The translations under genes were made by a program, and so were the position numbers. Positions 24,309-37,136 of a stretch of 64,000 nucleotides of DNA are shown here, one piece after another. The notes below the pieces were generated by a model. It made no database searches. It was not told the origin of the DNA and worked only from the letters and a program-made list of their open reading frames with translations. Where the stretch lies: contig NW_004955436.1 in NCBI RefSeq assembly GCF_000276665.1, positions 18,422,258 through 18,486,257 on the forward strand. Reading direction: 5' to 3'. The DNA is from Chinchilla lanigera. Its lineage: Eukaryota > Chordata > Mammalia > Rodentia > Chinchillidae. Every line of letters begins with the position of its first letter. Position 1 is the stretch's first letter.

Positions 24309-25060
24309 TTCTCACATATAAGCTCACACAGAATTGTGTATTTTTACAAGTAAGTTGTATATATTTTGACATTTCAACCATAAATATTTCAACATTTATC
24401 CTATATGATGACATTTTAATACAGAACTATATATAATTATCAAATTATTCCAGAAATGTCATATCAGTACTTTAATATGAAATAGTCTGTATCAAATATT
24501 CTCAGTTATTCCAAATATATGTCTTACAGCAATTAAGTTAGTCTTCTGCTTACACATACATATTTAAGTTTTATCCAGGTAAAGTAATAGAAAATTTCAA
24601 ATTCTTATGAAGCCCAGAATTTTCTTAGGAAAATTTACCTGGTAAATATTTACCTGGTAAAGAAGATAGTATAATTTGGAGGTAATACAGAGTGAACTGG
24701 ACCATAGGTTCATAAAGCATTAAAAATGTCCATGTAAAAAAGTTTTCGTAACTGTTCTGCTTAAAAAATTTTTCCATATGCTAGTAGTGCATCTTAACAT
24801 ACAACACTGGGATGATTGTGGCTCTTTTTATCATTTCCTACCTTTAGAATAATCCTTTCAACTTTAAGAATTGTGATTCACAAACTATATAATTTTGAAT
24901 ATTATATTTGTTTTGATTAAGAAATTGAAGTTATACAGTAGTCCATAACTTATTACATGCATGCATGCACACATTCACATTGTGATTCTAAGGTTGGAGG
25001 GTGATTAATACTTTTTAAAAAACATGACATTTATATTTGTATGGGAATTAAAGGTCTTTG
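24309..25060. other. Anonymous AT-rich sequence with a palindromic pair
   Basis: No gene. It contains the palindromic 13-mer pair listed separately. Confidence 0.45.
24634..24661. repeat. Two tandem palindromic 13-mers
   Basis: 'tttacctggtaaa' occurs at 24634-24646 and again at 24649-24661. Each is a palindrome around a single central base, at a 15-bp period. A related half-site 'ccaggtaaa' lies just upstream near 24576. A dyad repeated in tandem could be a dimeric protein-binding site or a chance duplication. Confidence 0.6.
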
Positions 25061-25160
25061 GGGTTTTTTTGTTTGTTTTTTATTTTGTTACTGGGAATCA
25101 AACTCAGGACTCAGCACTGGCCGGGCAGGTGCTGTGCTGCTGAGCTATTTCGCAGGCACA
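25061..25160 (-). mobile_element. ID SINE, antisense, diverged
   Basis: T-rich plus strand, then 'ttactgggaatcaaactcag' and 'gctgctgagctatttcgc'. The direct repeat 'ggaattaaag' flanks it at 25044-25053 and 25161-25170, so the TSD is at least 10 bp. Confidence 0.88.
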
Positions 25161-25170
25161 GGAATTAAAG

Positions 25171-27279
25171 TTTTTGAATGATATAATGCTTTTACTCTGC
25201 CATCATTAGTGGTAAGTAGATAAAGTTTAGCCTTCAATCAACTTACACAAATTGAGTGTTTCTTCCTGGATGGATTGGAATATGCTTACTTCTATGGAAT
25301 ATAAAGGTATATAAATTAGATAAATTGGAAAGAATGTTAGTGTAAAACTAAAAGATTAGATTGCATGTCAGAACTTGACATGATAGAGTGATCTTAGTTC
25401 ATAGACTTTTTCCCCCTTTTCAATTAACACTTGAAGTAGAAAAATTTTAATACCTCTTCTTATAATTGAATTGTAGAATTTTATAAAACTTTAAATACAA
25501 AAGTCTTGTTTGTGCTTCTCTGGCTGAATTTCTTCCTTATGCAATTAATTCTTAGAATGAGGATATTGCAAACATGGAAAAATCATGACTGCTAAAGGTC
25601 ATTCCCTAGATCAGATTTGGGTCTATATTTTCTAGTTCCATTTTTCAAAAGCATTGAAATGCCTTTCTTATAGTTACATTATCTCTGATGTGGCTTATGT
25701 ATTTTTTCTAATCATAGTAATTTACAAGAGTCAAAAATATAGATATGACTCAGTGACAGAAATATTTGACCTGATTTTTTTTGAAAATCTTTTTACTTAA
25801 CTATGTAGGAATTCTGGGCAAAACGTAAGTCACAATTTGAAGTCAAAATTGAGATCCCATAAAATAAAGAAATCCTAGATATGAAGAATGCACTCAGACT
25901 GCGGAAGAAAATTTTAACATTTCACATTTGAGTGAGCTGAATATTGGAATTGACTTGGAATTGCTCAACCAGCAAGGAACTAGGACTGTAGGTAGAGAAT
26001 AGGCATGCAATTTCATCGCTCAAGAGCTAAAACTGTAACCTCTACATAAAAAAGTATTTCACTTAATAAAAATGACTAAAGAAAGTCCATTCAATTCAAA
26101 GAAATAATAAAAATTCTGATTATGTTCCCAGAACTGAGACTTGTTTGGTACAAAGAGGCAAAAAGTGTTATTCTCCAATGAAATGATCAAACTATAGTGA
26201 AAGCCACATTAAGATGTTCAATTCAAATTTATACTAAATTTTTGAAGGTATGGAGTAATTGCATGATGATAAAATAATGGTCAAATAAAAATATTTTTTA
26301 TTGAAGCAGCTGGGACACCCATAGAATTAAACACTCCTTGGAAACATTTCCAGGAAATAGGTCATATGAGAGGCAGACAGGGACATAAACAAACCCGAAG
26401 TAAGCTTCTAGCAAAAAACAATAGAAATTAATGATAGAAGAATTAGAAACCCCTAAACTGACATTATGAGTTCACGCATTAGAAGTATTAGAATAAGTGA
26501 AAAAGCATAATTAAAAGGACAAAAAATGTAATAGAATTTTGGTAACAAAAACTAAAGAAATATTAGTGAAAGGAATAGAATTTATAGAGACACAAAAAGC
26601 GAAAGCATTTGTTAAAATCCAAATCTCGCAGATAATGTCCACATATACATCCCAATTTATGCCTGTATCCATATACCTATGTCTTTAGCTAAATAAATGG
26701 TGGATGATGGCTGACCAAGTGAACATTAGAAACATAACGTTAAACACAGTTCTAAGACAAAGTTTGAATTTTAACGTGAATCTAAAGACAAAGTATGTAA
26801 TTTATCTAATAAGTAAAGTGTAAAAATGCAGTAAAGGACAGAATTTAATTTTTGATGCAAATTTGGGAGATAAGATAGAAAAGAAAGAGTTGATATTCAA
26901 CAAAATAAAAGAGACAAATATTTCAGAATTAGAGAGAAACAGAAATATTTAGATTTAACCAGCATAATAAATGTTATCTGGGTTATGACACATAATAGCC
27001 TCTCTATAAATATCAGTGTGGGCACCAATAACTAAGACAGAAATTTGAAAATAAAAATCAACCATAGAGAAATTATCTACACAGGAACTACAAAATTAAC
27101 AGATTTCTTATCATAGAAATACATAAGAAGACAGTGATATATGTAAAACAACAGGGAAAATGAGTATACAGTATGTTGCTTATTACCACCCAAAATATAG
27201 CTTAATGTACAGAAAAAAAAATCACTTCACTCAGACCTTAATTGAGGATTTAGTTTTAGGTATGTTTATTAAAAATAAG
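25171..27279. other. A-rich anonymous sequence
   Basis: Composition from 25.8 to 27.2 kb resembles old L1 coding strands, but no segment could be placed with confidence. No gene. Confidence 0.4.
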
Positions 27280-27779
27280 TGTTATGGCTTGTGTCTAGAT
27301 GTACTTCCCCTGCAAATCCTCCTGCTGTCATAGTAGGGGTTTTCAGAGGCAGCTGGATCTAGAGTGTTTGATGCTGGGATTAAATATATGATGCTAGGAT
27401 CAAGGGTGTGTAATTGCTAAATTAGTCCACTGATTGGTTTGGCATTGTTCTGGGAGTGGATTATGGGAGGGCCCCCCTTTATGTGAATGCTACCAGCCCT
27501 AAGGGAGGGTAATATGAATAGAATATAACGGACAGATAGAAAGCTAATGTGGTCATTTCCCGCTGGTCTTTGGCTTCTTTAATACTTTGCTGCATTGCTA
27601 TCTTCTGCCCACTATGAACTCTTTCCACTCTGTGATTTCCCTTTACCATGCCCTCCTGTCTTAGAGCCATCCACCTATGAACTAAAACCTCTGCAAACTG
27701 TGAGTTGCACTACACCTTTCCTCCTTTAACTTTAGGTGTTGGGTATTTTGTCTCAGAAACAAGAAAAATGTGTAAGGCA
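27280..27779 (+). mobile_element. MaLR-type LTR, long form, near-perfect TSD
   Basis: It starts 'tgttatggcttgtgtctaga' and ends 'caagaaaaatgtgtaaggca'. The 500-bp length exceeds the relatives in this window. Flanking 5-mers are 'ataag' (27275-27279) and 'ataaa' (27780-27784). The extra length lies around 27480-27600, a region with no counterpart in the 341-bp copy. Confidence 0.82.
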
Positions 27780-29099
27780 ATAAATAGAGAAAAAAATAGA
27801 AACGGAAGATACCTAAATAAATAATTTATTTCGTGTTACTAACAATCTTTATGGTTTTAAAGACATTGAAGCTAAAATATCATATTGCAATAATATGGAA
27901 AACAGTCTAAGTTAAAATTTTTAAATTCTTTATAGTTTACTGGAGGAAATGAGCAAAAACTTTAACTGAATAAAACTCAGCTATGAACAGAGGTTCTCAG
28001 ATTCTCAAATACATTAACAAAAGCAACCAAAAAAGGTTTCATAATTCTTTTAAGAGCAAACAGGTTATGTAATAATATTTTGTTCAAAAAGGAAACATGT
28101 ATAATTTGGAATCTACTAGTCGGCAAAGTAAAGTAATTTTATTTTAAAGATGGGATTAGGAGCGCTGGAAAATTTGAACAAATGCAGTGGAAAAATCTGT
28201 AATAAAAAATGAACAGGAAAGTAAGAGAAAATAAGAAACAAATAGCAAGAAATTGGACAACGAAAAGATTATAGAATTCCATAAATTTAAACTTACACGC
28301 TAACAACCCTCTTTAAGATTACAGTTGAGCAACAAAGAGAAACCTAAAGTACTTCAAAGAGAAGCTAAAAGCTAAAGCTGTCAATTAATATTCTGAAATA
28401 ATAATGATAAGAATCATAATAGAAACAACAAATAAAGGTAATACAGTGAAATTTATAGCAGATCATCTGTTGACTAAGATCATTATGTGTTACTAAACTA
28501 AACTAAATAATATGTGAAAAATACATAATAATTTTAATTTTGATGAATTTATTAATGAGGAGTCAAAATATTTCAAATAAAAGTTTATTAAATACAAGGA
28601 ATAATGAACAAAGTCTCTCCTTGAAAGATTATAGCATAAGAATCATAACTTTATAATACATTGCCAATAATATAAATTTAAAAATTTTGAATACACAGAA
28701 AATAGCTTAATCTATCTGGAGGCGTGAACCCATACTTACAGTATACATTCTTTACAAATACACAGAATTTACCTCTAACGATAATTTCATTAAGTAATAA
28801 TGGGCATATTTAAAATGACACAGAATTGAGGTCATATGTCATAAAAATAGCACTTGCCAACAAATATTTGGAAGCATTGTGTAATAATCATGATAATAAT
28901 GATTGTACTTCCACAGTGGGAATTGAAATAAACTGTATTTACTATTTGTAGATAATAGCTAACAAATTGGTAAATCATATGTAAAATAATTCATGTGTCT
29001 TTTAAAGTGGAACAAGCATACGAATGGTACAGATACAAGCATGAAATGTCACCTGGTAAATGGGAGAGAAAGAGATACAGCAATTTCAAAGTGTTTCTT
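27780..29099. other. A-rich anonymous sequence
   Basis: No gene or secure repeat assignment. Confidence 0.4.
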
Positions 29100-29189
29100 T
29101 TTTTTTTTTTTTCACCGGTACTGGGAATAGAACTCACGACCTTGCACTTGCTAGGCAGGCGCTGTGCAGCTGAACTAAATCCCCAACCC
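29100..29189 (-). mobile_element. ID SINE with 15-bp TSD
   Basis: The plus strand has poly(T), 'ggtactgggaatagaactca', and 'cagctgaactaaatcccc'. A perfect 15-bp TSD starting 'ttcaaagtg' lies at 29085-29099 and 29190-29204. A recent insertion. Confidence 0.95.
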
Positions 29190-29204
29190 TTCAAAGTGTT
29201 TCTT

Positions 29205-29734
29205 ACATCTGCTAACCAAAATGGTTTGGAAGAGAGAGGCATAGAGTGATTTAATAGAGTGTACAATGCATTTAAAAGAAAATAAAATCTTAAAACCATC
29301 TAGGTGTTTACATATTTTAAAATCTGTGTAATACATGGATTGCATTATGTTCTCTGATTTGAAATCTTTCAACATAAATTTTATTAAATAAGCTAATTGA
29401 AAAGAATATTTACATGGAGTAAAAAAATTATGCTCATCATCATTATCTTCATTCTATAGCTAAAGATACTAAAAATGCAGAATTGTTAAATAATTTTATG
29501 TATATTCCCAAAGTAAGCAAAGAATATCATTGGTAACCAACATAGCTAAGATACAAGTATAAAATGATAGATCTTAAATTTTAAAATATTTTCATCATTG
29601 GAAATATCCACTTATCTTGTTTTAAGATGTTTATTACTAAGATATGTTATTTTTAACTGGAAGAACAGGTTCAACTGTTTAGTATTCAGTACAACACTAT
29701 CATAATAGTAAGGGTAATCTTAAATGGCTGTTGA
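29205..29734. other. Anonymous AT-rich sequence
   Basis: Nothing recognised. Confidence 0.45.
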
Positions 29735-29880
29735 ATGTCAAGCATTTTATGGCTTTTTTTTCATTAAATTTCCACATTTAATCTTCACAGAAAACTTAGG
29801 AAGTAGGTGCTATTATGAATTCCACTTTATACAGGAAGAAACTCATTCTTGATCTGTTACATGTTAGATTTGAATTACTG
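29735..29880 (-). mobile_element. MIR SINE, antisense
   Basis: 'taatcttcacagaaaactta', 'gtaggtgctattatgaattc' and 'aggaagaaactca' follow the antisense MIR order (TAATCCTCACAACAACC; GTAGGTACTATTAT; AGGAAACTGAGG). Confidence 0.75.
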
Positions 29881-31379
29881 TATAAATTATAGTTTTATTT
29901 ATCTCATTCTGTCCCTGTGGCGTGGATCACTATTTTGTTAATTTGCCATCATTCAATATTAAGGAGAGAAAACAAAATTATTTAACAAAATGTAAGAGTA
30001 TAACATTCAAGGTTAATTTTATCTAAATTTTAAAGAAGTTTAACAAATTGAAGAGAGTTTTTAACTTTGAAATTATTACATTCTTAAAAATGAGAAAAGT
30101 TCAGACATTTTGTAGAAAGACTATTTTGAAAGCGTTGCATCATTATTTAGAAGTAAATGTGAAGGAAAACTTCTCTTAAATCACATCCTTATGACTAATA
30201 CTATCTTGGAATGATTTTTCTTCTATATTTTATTGATTCTATAAATTAAGTGACATAAGTGTATGTGTGAACTGAAAGTACATATAAAATAATGTAAAAT
30301 GTAGAACGATTTTATTTCTTTTTTATCTCTGTTTCTGCATATATATGTATAGTCATATCTATCTACAGCTGTAAGCATATACATATCTATCTATTTTCCT
30401 ACATATGCAGATATTAGTCTTATAAATAAATAGAAAATGTAAAATATTAATCTCTCCCTCAGAATGAAGTAGAAATTATTGTCTGTAACAAACAGTGTAG
30501 TTAGAAAATCAATATTTTACAATCATCATATTAAATAATTGTTTTAGCTTAAAATTGCTGTAAAACAAATATTAAGATTTTGATGATGAATATTGTGTAT
30601 AAAGAGTTTCAAAGTTTTCTCCCACAAAATACTTACTGACCACTGGACAAATAAAATTTTTCTGGTTCATAAACTTTGTGCTCAGGATCTTACGCAAGTT
30701 ATAATTCATGAAGTAATCAAAGTTAACTTCACCAGTAAGGGGGAACCTCCATCATGTACTTTCTTATGTGACACCTCACAATGTCATTTCTCTGATACTT
30801 CTCCCAAAATGGATAAAATAAGTCAAAGCATGAGGAAACATTAGATAATCCTAAATAGTGAAACAGTCTATAAAATAATTGGCCTGTGCAATCAAAACTC
30901 AAATCACATGAAATAAGGTTAAGACATTTTCTGTTTAAAGCAGTGAAAAGGGACATAGCAATCTGATGGATGATAATGAATTACATTATAGTGCAGAGAT
31001 AAAGAATTTATAAAGAAATTTATTGGTCAGTTGGAAAAATTTAATTGTGCATTTTGGTATAGAAGAGTTTGGATTGTGATAGTATATCTCCTTCCTTGGT
31101 CATATAAGCTGCACTGTAATGTATTTATGAATAAAGGAATATATTACACTAATATATGCTAAATATACATTTAGAAATTAATATATTACAATGATTGGTG
31201 CAAAGAAATAAATTATAAATTTATAGCAAGAGAGAAGAAATGAACAAATGGCACAAAATGTTAAGAACTGATGAATCTAAGTACAGAGTAAAAGAAAATT
31301 GTTTTATTATTCTTTAAACTTTGTAGTTAATATCACTCCTTGGATGATTTGTGCCCCTGGCCTTGTAAAATGTAGAGTG
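29881..31379. other. Anonymous AT-rich sequence
   Basis: No gene. ORFs at 30593-30844 (+) and 30729-30956 (-) overlap each other and carry no motif. Confidence 0.45.
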
Positions 31380-31510
31380 ATTAAATCACCAAATACACAT
31401 ATAATTTAAGTGTTAAAAGTAAAGTAAAAAACACAATTTAAAGGAATAATTGCCATATATCTCCAAATTTGATGAAAACTGTCAACCCAGACTTCCCACA
31501 CTTCCAAGAA
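31380..31510 (+). mobile_element. Possible L1/HAL1 ORF1-region scrap
   Basis: 'tctccaaatttgatgaaaac' followed by 'tgtcaacccagacttcc' resembles the end of the ORF1 region in old L1/HAL1 elements. It is short and therefore tentative. Confidence 0.4.
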
Positions 31511-31635
31511 TAAGGAAGACTATAGGAGACACATGAAACTCACATCCCTAAAAACAAAACAAAACAAAACAAAATGGTGATAAAGTGAAGATGATAGAAA
31601 AGATCGGGAGAATAAAAGACATATTCGTTCTCATT

Positions 31636-31674
31636 CTGTCTCTCTGTCTCTGTCTCTGCCTCTATCTGTCTCTG

Positions 31675-31720
<46 letters not shown>
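31636..31720 (+). repeat. Compound (TCTG)n-(CA)n microsatellite
   Basis: A degenerate CTGTCT tract leads into about 22 uninterrupted CA units (31676-31720). Just upstream, at about 31549-31573, is a separate (AAAAC)n run. Confidence 0.95.
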
Positions 31721-31723
<3 letters not shown>

Positions 31724-32404
31724 ATGTGAATGACCTCAAAATTCTCTTCAGAAATGATCAAAGCAAGACAAAAATACCTCTTTCCTCATACCATTCAGCT
31801 TTGCCACAACAAGTGCTATATTATAAACAACCATAAGAGCCCAGTGACATAAAATAATAATCACTACTGAGCTTCTGAGTCTGCAGATAAGCAGACTGCT
31901 AGGCTCATCATGGCTGGTTCTGTTTCTTGAACCAGCAAGCTGAACTTGCCATGGCTTCCCACGGTGAAAGCAAAGGAAGTACATATCAGCTTGTCTTACT
32001 TTGGGTAAAGTTAATACCATTAATATCCCATTGGCTAAAGGACATTATGGGACTAAATGCAAAGCCAAGGGATTGGTCCATAATGTGCTACCTCTTAAGG
32101 TCTGCAAAATCCCATGGTACAGAAGGTGTAAATACATAAATTAATACAACTGAAGACAAATTTCTTTCCTGCTTGGTTTGTATGGACTTGTTTAATTTTA
32201 TACTTACATTGAATATTTAGGCATTTAACATTTCATCTTTTTTGGACAGAGCCTTTCTCTAAGAGGAAATAAATGATTAAGAGAGCTTCAGGGGTTATGT
32301 GCTCTAAGATACAGATAAAAATCAAAATGTACTAAGGATGCACATATTTGTGGTTAAGACCATGTATTAGCATGGACATTGCTTTGATTCAAGCTTTATT
32401 TTTC
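31721..32404. other. Anonymous sequence, possibly an old LTR
   Basis: 31840-32130 is less AT-rich and has an LTR-like or ERV-internal feel, but I could not assign a family. No coding gene. Confidence 0.35.
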
Positions 32405-32505
32405 TCAAATATTGATTTTGCAATTTTCTAGCTATTACTGCGGACTCACAGTTTTCTTGTCTATTTTTCTGTAGGTAAAACATAATTATGATAATAACAA
32501 ATTTA
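32405..32505 (+). mobile_element. MIR-like fragment
   Basis: 'gcaattttctagctattact', 'cacagttttcttgtc' and 'gtaggtaaaacataattatg' follow the MIR order loosely. Confidence 0.5.
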
Positions 32506-32977
32506 TAAGGATTTATAAGATCCATACAAATGGTGCTTTGCATATAAATACCAAGTTCAGCAAAGGTCACTCAGAGAAAGTTATCTTTCAGTTGATATTT
32601 GATGATAAAAAGATACTAGCTAAGGAGATGTGAGCAAGAGTATTGTATGCATAGGGTACACTCATACAAAGGCTCAAAGATAAAAAAGATCTTGACAGCT
32701 TTGAAGAACAAAAAGAAAGTCATAATATTATTAATTTATTCACAAGAGTATTTCAAGCATTTCTTCAATGTGAATAAAAGCCAATGCTTTATTACTAGAT
32801 TTAACATTTTAATGTTTTAAAAAATCTTCTTTTAAATTTCTACAAGACATGTTCATTTTGTTGTCTTCAGTGTCTTCAAAATATCGTATTTTGAAACTTG
32901 GAAATGTCATATTTTGCTCAGCATGTCACCTTCTTCTCTTTCAATCAAAATGAAGACATTATTCTTTTGATTCCTAA
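32506..32977. other. Anonymous AT-rich sequence
   Basis: Nothing recognised. Confidence 0.45.
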
Positions 32978-33328
32978 TGATTTTAGACTGTTCAGGATGC
33001 TGTAACAAAAACAACCTCAGACTGGGTAACTACAACAAAAATTTGCTTAGAGTTTTGGAGCCGGGGAAATCCAAGATTAATGCACTAATATGTTTGGTGT
33101 CAGATGAGGGCTTGTTGCTTGCTTCACAGTTGATACTTTGTTTTCTCATCAGCTGGAAAGGGCACTTATGTTTCTTGGAGCTCTTTCATGAGGGTATTAA
33201 TCCTTTTCTTCATAGTAGGGTCCTCATGAGTTTTTCACCTACCTCCAGGTCCACCTTTTAATACTATCGCTTTGGAAATTAGGTTTTCATTTAACAGATG
33301 AATTTTAGGGAGAACAAAATAGTTAACT
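32978..33328 (-). mobile_element. MLT1/MST-like LTR, antisense
   Basis: 'gactgttcaggatgctgtaa' with 'cctcagactgggtaactaca' at the left, and 'aaattaggttttcatttaac' with 'atgaattttagggagaacaa' at the right, are the antisense ends of MLT1/MST LTRs. About 351 bp, no matching TSD. Confidence 0.7.
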
Positions 33329-33344
33329 TGTTGGGGTTTTCTTT

Positions 33345-33870
33345 GCTTTCTTAACACTTCTCTCCTTTACCCACTCAAGCATTCAGTCACCCAATTTTAT
33401 CACTTTGTCTTCGGAGGTATCTAAAATACTAGCTTCCCTCACTTTCTTCATCCACCACAACAGCCTAGCAATGATTTCATTCATGATCTACCTGTCTTTT
33501 TTTTTGTTTGTTTGTCTTTTCTCCGGTACCGGGAACCGAACTCACGACCTTGCGCATGTCAGGCAGGCGCTTTTGCCGCTAAGCTAAATCCCCAGCCCCG
33601 CTGAGCTAAATCCCCAGCCCCGCTGAGCTAAATCCCCAGCCCCGATCTACTTGTCTTATTTTAGATAATTTTAGTGAATATCTAAGCAAGTATCAATATA
33701 TTACTATCTTTTCTTACAAGAATTTTCGCTCCTCAAAATGCTACCTGTAGTGCTTATTCCGTGGTATACCTACTGATTCTTTAAGATACGCTATCCTGGC
33801 ATCCTCATCTTGACAATATGATCCTCAGTGTTTCTACTATTCATTCTTTGAACAAAGCTACCTTTTTAAA
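33345..33870 (+). mobile_element. L2 LINE fragment interrupted by an ID
   Basis: 'ccctcactttcttcatccac' and neighbouring pyrimidine-rich text match the L2 ORF2/3' region, with further L2-like text after the ID at 33499-33643. It is old and inert. Confidence 0.5.
33499..33643 (-). mobile_element. ID SINE with triplicated 5' (A-box) unit
   Basis: The plus strand reads poly(T)/(TTTG)n, 'accgggaaccgaactcacg', and then three tandem copies of a 22-bp unit, 'gctgagctaaatccccagcc' plus 'cc' (first copy 'gctaagc'), at about 33578-33643. On the minus strand this is three successive 5' ends, each carrying the Pol III A box (TTAGCTCAGC). The TSD is 'gatctacctgtctt' (33485-33498) and 'gatctacttgtctt' (33644-33657), so all three units lie inside one insertion. 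Otherwise it is a normal ID. Confidence 0.95.
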
Positions 33871-33893
33871 ATTGGAGAGAAAGAGGCCATTCA

Positions 33894-33927
33894 CCATTCA
33901 TTCATCCATCCATCCATTCGTTCATCT
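33894..33927 (+). repeat. (ATTC)/(ATCC)n short repeat
   Basis: 'cattcattcatccatccat' style tetranucleotide run. It could be the decayed tail of an L2. Confidence 0.8.
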
Positions 33928-35091
33928 TTCAAGCCACTTACCCATTTCAATCATGTATATACTTAATAAATATTTATCTATCTCTCACTGAACTCCCAGG
34001 ACTCGACTAGGAAGAAGATATCACAATGAAAAAAATATATACATATGAGTCTCATTCACAAGGTATATGTCTCATACCTCATATTGTATTCTAATTAAAT
34101 GAAAATCAAACAGAAGGCATAAAAATAGAAGTAAAAGTGTTTCTAAATGGTTATTAATGCATAAAATCTGAAGAGAATTACGGAAAAGTAATATGCCTTA
34201 GGTACCTATTTAGAATTTTATCCTTTTTATCCCTATTAAAATCAAGCATTTTCTAAAGTGGTTGATCTTGAATTCATTTAATAAAAATAATTTTAAAATG
34301 AACTAGTTAAAAGGTTTTCTTAATTTATTTCCCTCGAGTGTTTTTGTAAAGAAACTAAAGAAAGAATAATTTGGAAGTGTTTAATTTTAAGTTTGGCAAT
34401 GATTAAGTGAAGTTCTGTGTGAAGTAATTAAGTCATTTGGTCCTTGTCAATGCATACTTTAATTAAATTTATGTCAATGAAGATAATGCAACATAAAAAT
34501 AATATTACAGTGGATTTAATGTTACTACCTTCTAAACTATTTAGATTGGGATAATTAAACTTGGCATATTTATTAAAGAAAAATACATTAATTTAAGATT
34601 ACTCTTTAATGAATTCATTTGGTAGTAAAATCTTTTGCATTAAATATTTAAAACAGCTTATGAATATATTTTATTTCTTCAAATATGCTAATGAATTTTT
34701 AATACAAAGCAAATGTTCTATTTTACTCCTTTTTACAACTTGTTTGTGTGTGTGCCTGAATGTGAATACTTTAGTCCATCTTGCAGATGGTCCTAATGCT
34801 TAAAATTTATTTCAATAGCATTTATTTAAAATCCGTTGAAAACCTGAAGGTGAATACTTTATTTTGTTGTTTATTTTTTCCATAGCAGCAAAAATTGAAA
34901 CCTATCTTCAGAGACTTTAAGTCTGAATGAAATAAGTATTTGAAAGAAGATCTATTATCTCTATAGGCTAAACACCAGCAAACTAAGATTGTGACATGTT
35001 CACACTTGTTTGGTGGCCGGATCTTCCACTTTAAGCCTTAAAATCTCATGGAGAATCTTCATTTATCTTTGCTTGGTTCAACATCATGTTT
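33928..35091. other. Anonymous AT-rich sequence
   Basis: Nothing recognised. Confidence 0.45.
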
Positions 35092-35108
35092 TAAGTAGCA
35101 TTAACTTA

Positions 35109-35209
35109 TATCATTCTTTTTTTTTTTTTTTTCCTCCGGTACCGGGAATCGAACTCACAGCCTTGCGCTTTCAGGCAGGTGCTGTGCCGCTAAGCTAAAT
35201 CCCCAGCCC
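35109..35209 (-). mobile_element. ID SINE with 17-bp TSD
   Basis: Poly(T), 'accgggaatcgaactcaca', 'ccgctaagctaaatcccc'. The perfect TSD 'taagtagcattaactta' lies at 35092-35108 and 35210-35226. Eight extra bases, 'tatcattc', lie between the TSD and the T tract. A recent insertion. Confidence 0.95.
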
Positions 35210-35226
35210 TAAGTAGCATTAACTTA

Positions 35227-36819
35227 GAGTCTATAAAGTTTCTGGTCAAAACCTGACTGACACTTTACAATAAGAACATGAATTGATTTGTTTTGGGGGA
35301 AACTTGTTTGGACAACATAATATCCACTTCGTGATGCTTTTGAGAAAAATTCAGTTATTACAAGGCTTCTTTTTATTAAAACAGTCCTCTGTGATTATTC
35401 TATTTCTTTTTAAATTTGGCTTTAATATTTTAGAACAAGTAGAGTTTAATCCATGATCTGTGCTTCTATGATATATGTTTATATTTTGTGGGTAGTATCT
35501 AAAATTACATATTCATTTTTCTTGGATAAAATTCTCCATTTCTCAGATAGGAATTGTGTGTTCTAGTCTGTGAAACAGAGTCACCGAAGACAAAATGCTT
35601 TCTAAGAATAAGCATTCTAGGTAAATGATAAATCAGAGCCTAAATTTCTTTGTTTTGTTTTATGTCGCACAGTAGCATAATAAATTTTATTAAATCTATA
35701 AAAGAGTATTAAATCATTCATCTTAAGTTATTTTAGAGCTTTATTGTTTTCTTTATAAGATAATAGATGCCTAATATGTTTTTTCACATTTTCATAGCAC
35801 TTAGCACATTACAAGATGCTTGTGTACATAGTCTTGTTTACTAATAATTCCTGTATGAAAGATCACCTTTGGAAATCCGTATCTTAATTACATCTAGATT
35901 TTCAGTTGGAAGAATGTGTAAAATATACCCGAGTAGCAGCTGGAGGAATATATAAAAACTGTACTGATTTTCAAACTAGTAAGGGGCTCAGTGACCATTT
36001 CATTTGACATCAGTCTTGATGTTTCCTGGGTTAGTGGCTGCAGAGTACTTATTCCTAGGGATTGGTTAGTTTAAAATATACCCAAATAAGTAATAAATAT
36101 GGTTATAAGTAAATGTAAAAGTTCTTATACTTGAATCTTTTTTCACCAATAACAGTACAAGAATTTTTTTAGCAGAGATATTTTTCATCCCTTTAGATTC
36201 TATGAGTTCATGATCTACTTAATTCCAAAGACACTCAAGAAATCTCCTATGCTTTGCGTTGAGTCTCACAGTACTCATGACTGATCTTTTGAATGCTTGC
36301 AACTACAAATAAAAAATATAAAATGATCCATACTGTTAGATTTTTTTATGATTTATTTACTTTTGTGACCTACCGTCATTGTGTTTTCCTTTAAATTGCC
36401 TCCAGTAAGGTTCTAGTTCCATATTCTATCAGTACTGATCTTACAAAGTCATTAATGAGCTCCATATTGATGAACCCAGTCAAGGGATCATTTAATCATC
36501 ATTATTCATTGCATTTGATTTACCAATTGCACTGCAATATTGTTTGTTCCTCCTTTCTATAATAATTTTCAGTCGGTTTCCAAAACAATTCTGTCATGAT
36601 TTTGTTTGCATTTTGTCTATCCTCTACACCACACTTATTAGTCTCTTTTTTCAGTTTTCCACTCTTAATGCTGGACTTCTCTTGAATTTAGAATGTATTT
36701 AGAACTCTGCCATTAACTATCATTGTCTCTTGTTGACTGCATAACCTCATCACATGAAATACCATTTTTATTCTGAAAACTCCAACTATATCTCTGGATC
36801 TGTCTATGTACATTACAGA
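35227..36819. other. Anonymous AT-rich sequence
   Basis: No gene or secure repeat. Around 36640-36820 the text becomes L2-like. Confidence 0.4.
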
Positions 36820-37045
36820 CTCAGATGTACAACTGTTCACTCATCATCTCTGTTTGTATTTCAAACATCCCAGACTTAGATGTCCATGACAAAATTCTAG
36901 ATATTTCGCCCCTAAGTCTTCTCATTAATTGTTTTCCCTTTATCATAAATGGCCACCTCCTTCTTCTTGTTTTAAAAATCAACAGTCTTGATTATTAAAT
37001 CCTTTTTATTTCTATCCACTTTGTACATTGCAAATACATTTCTTT

Positions 37046-37136
37046 GTTTTTTGTTTTTTTGGTACCAGGAATCGAACTCAGAACCTTATGCTTGCCAGGT
37101 AAGCACTTGTGACACTGAGCTATATCCCTCGCTCTG
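37046..37136 (-). mobile_element. ID SINE, antisense, inside L2
   Basis: 'ggtaccaggaatcgaactca' and 'gacactgagctatatccc'. The TSD 'caaatacatttcttt' (37031-37045) and 'aaaatacatttcttt' (37137-37151) differs at one base. Confidence 0.92.

Noticed and set aside
29100..29299. 102-codon minus-strand frame
   Set aside because: It runs through the ID SINE at 29100-29189, so it is a SINE-derived chance frame.
33570..33643. CRISPR-like array from three regular repeats
   Set aside because: The repeats abut with no spacers, lie in a eukaryotic SINE and are explained by the ID 5' end.
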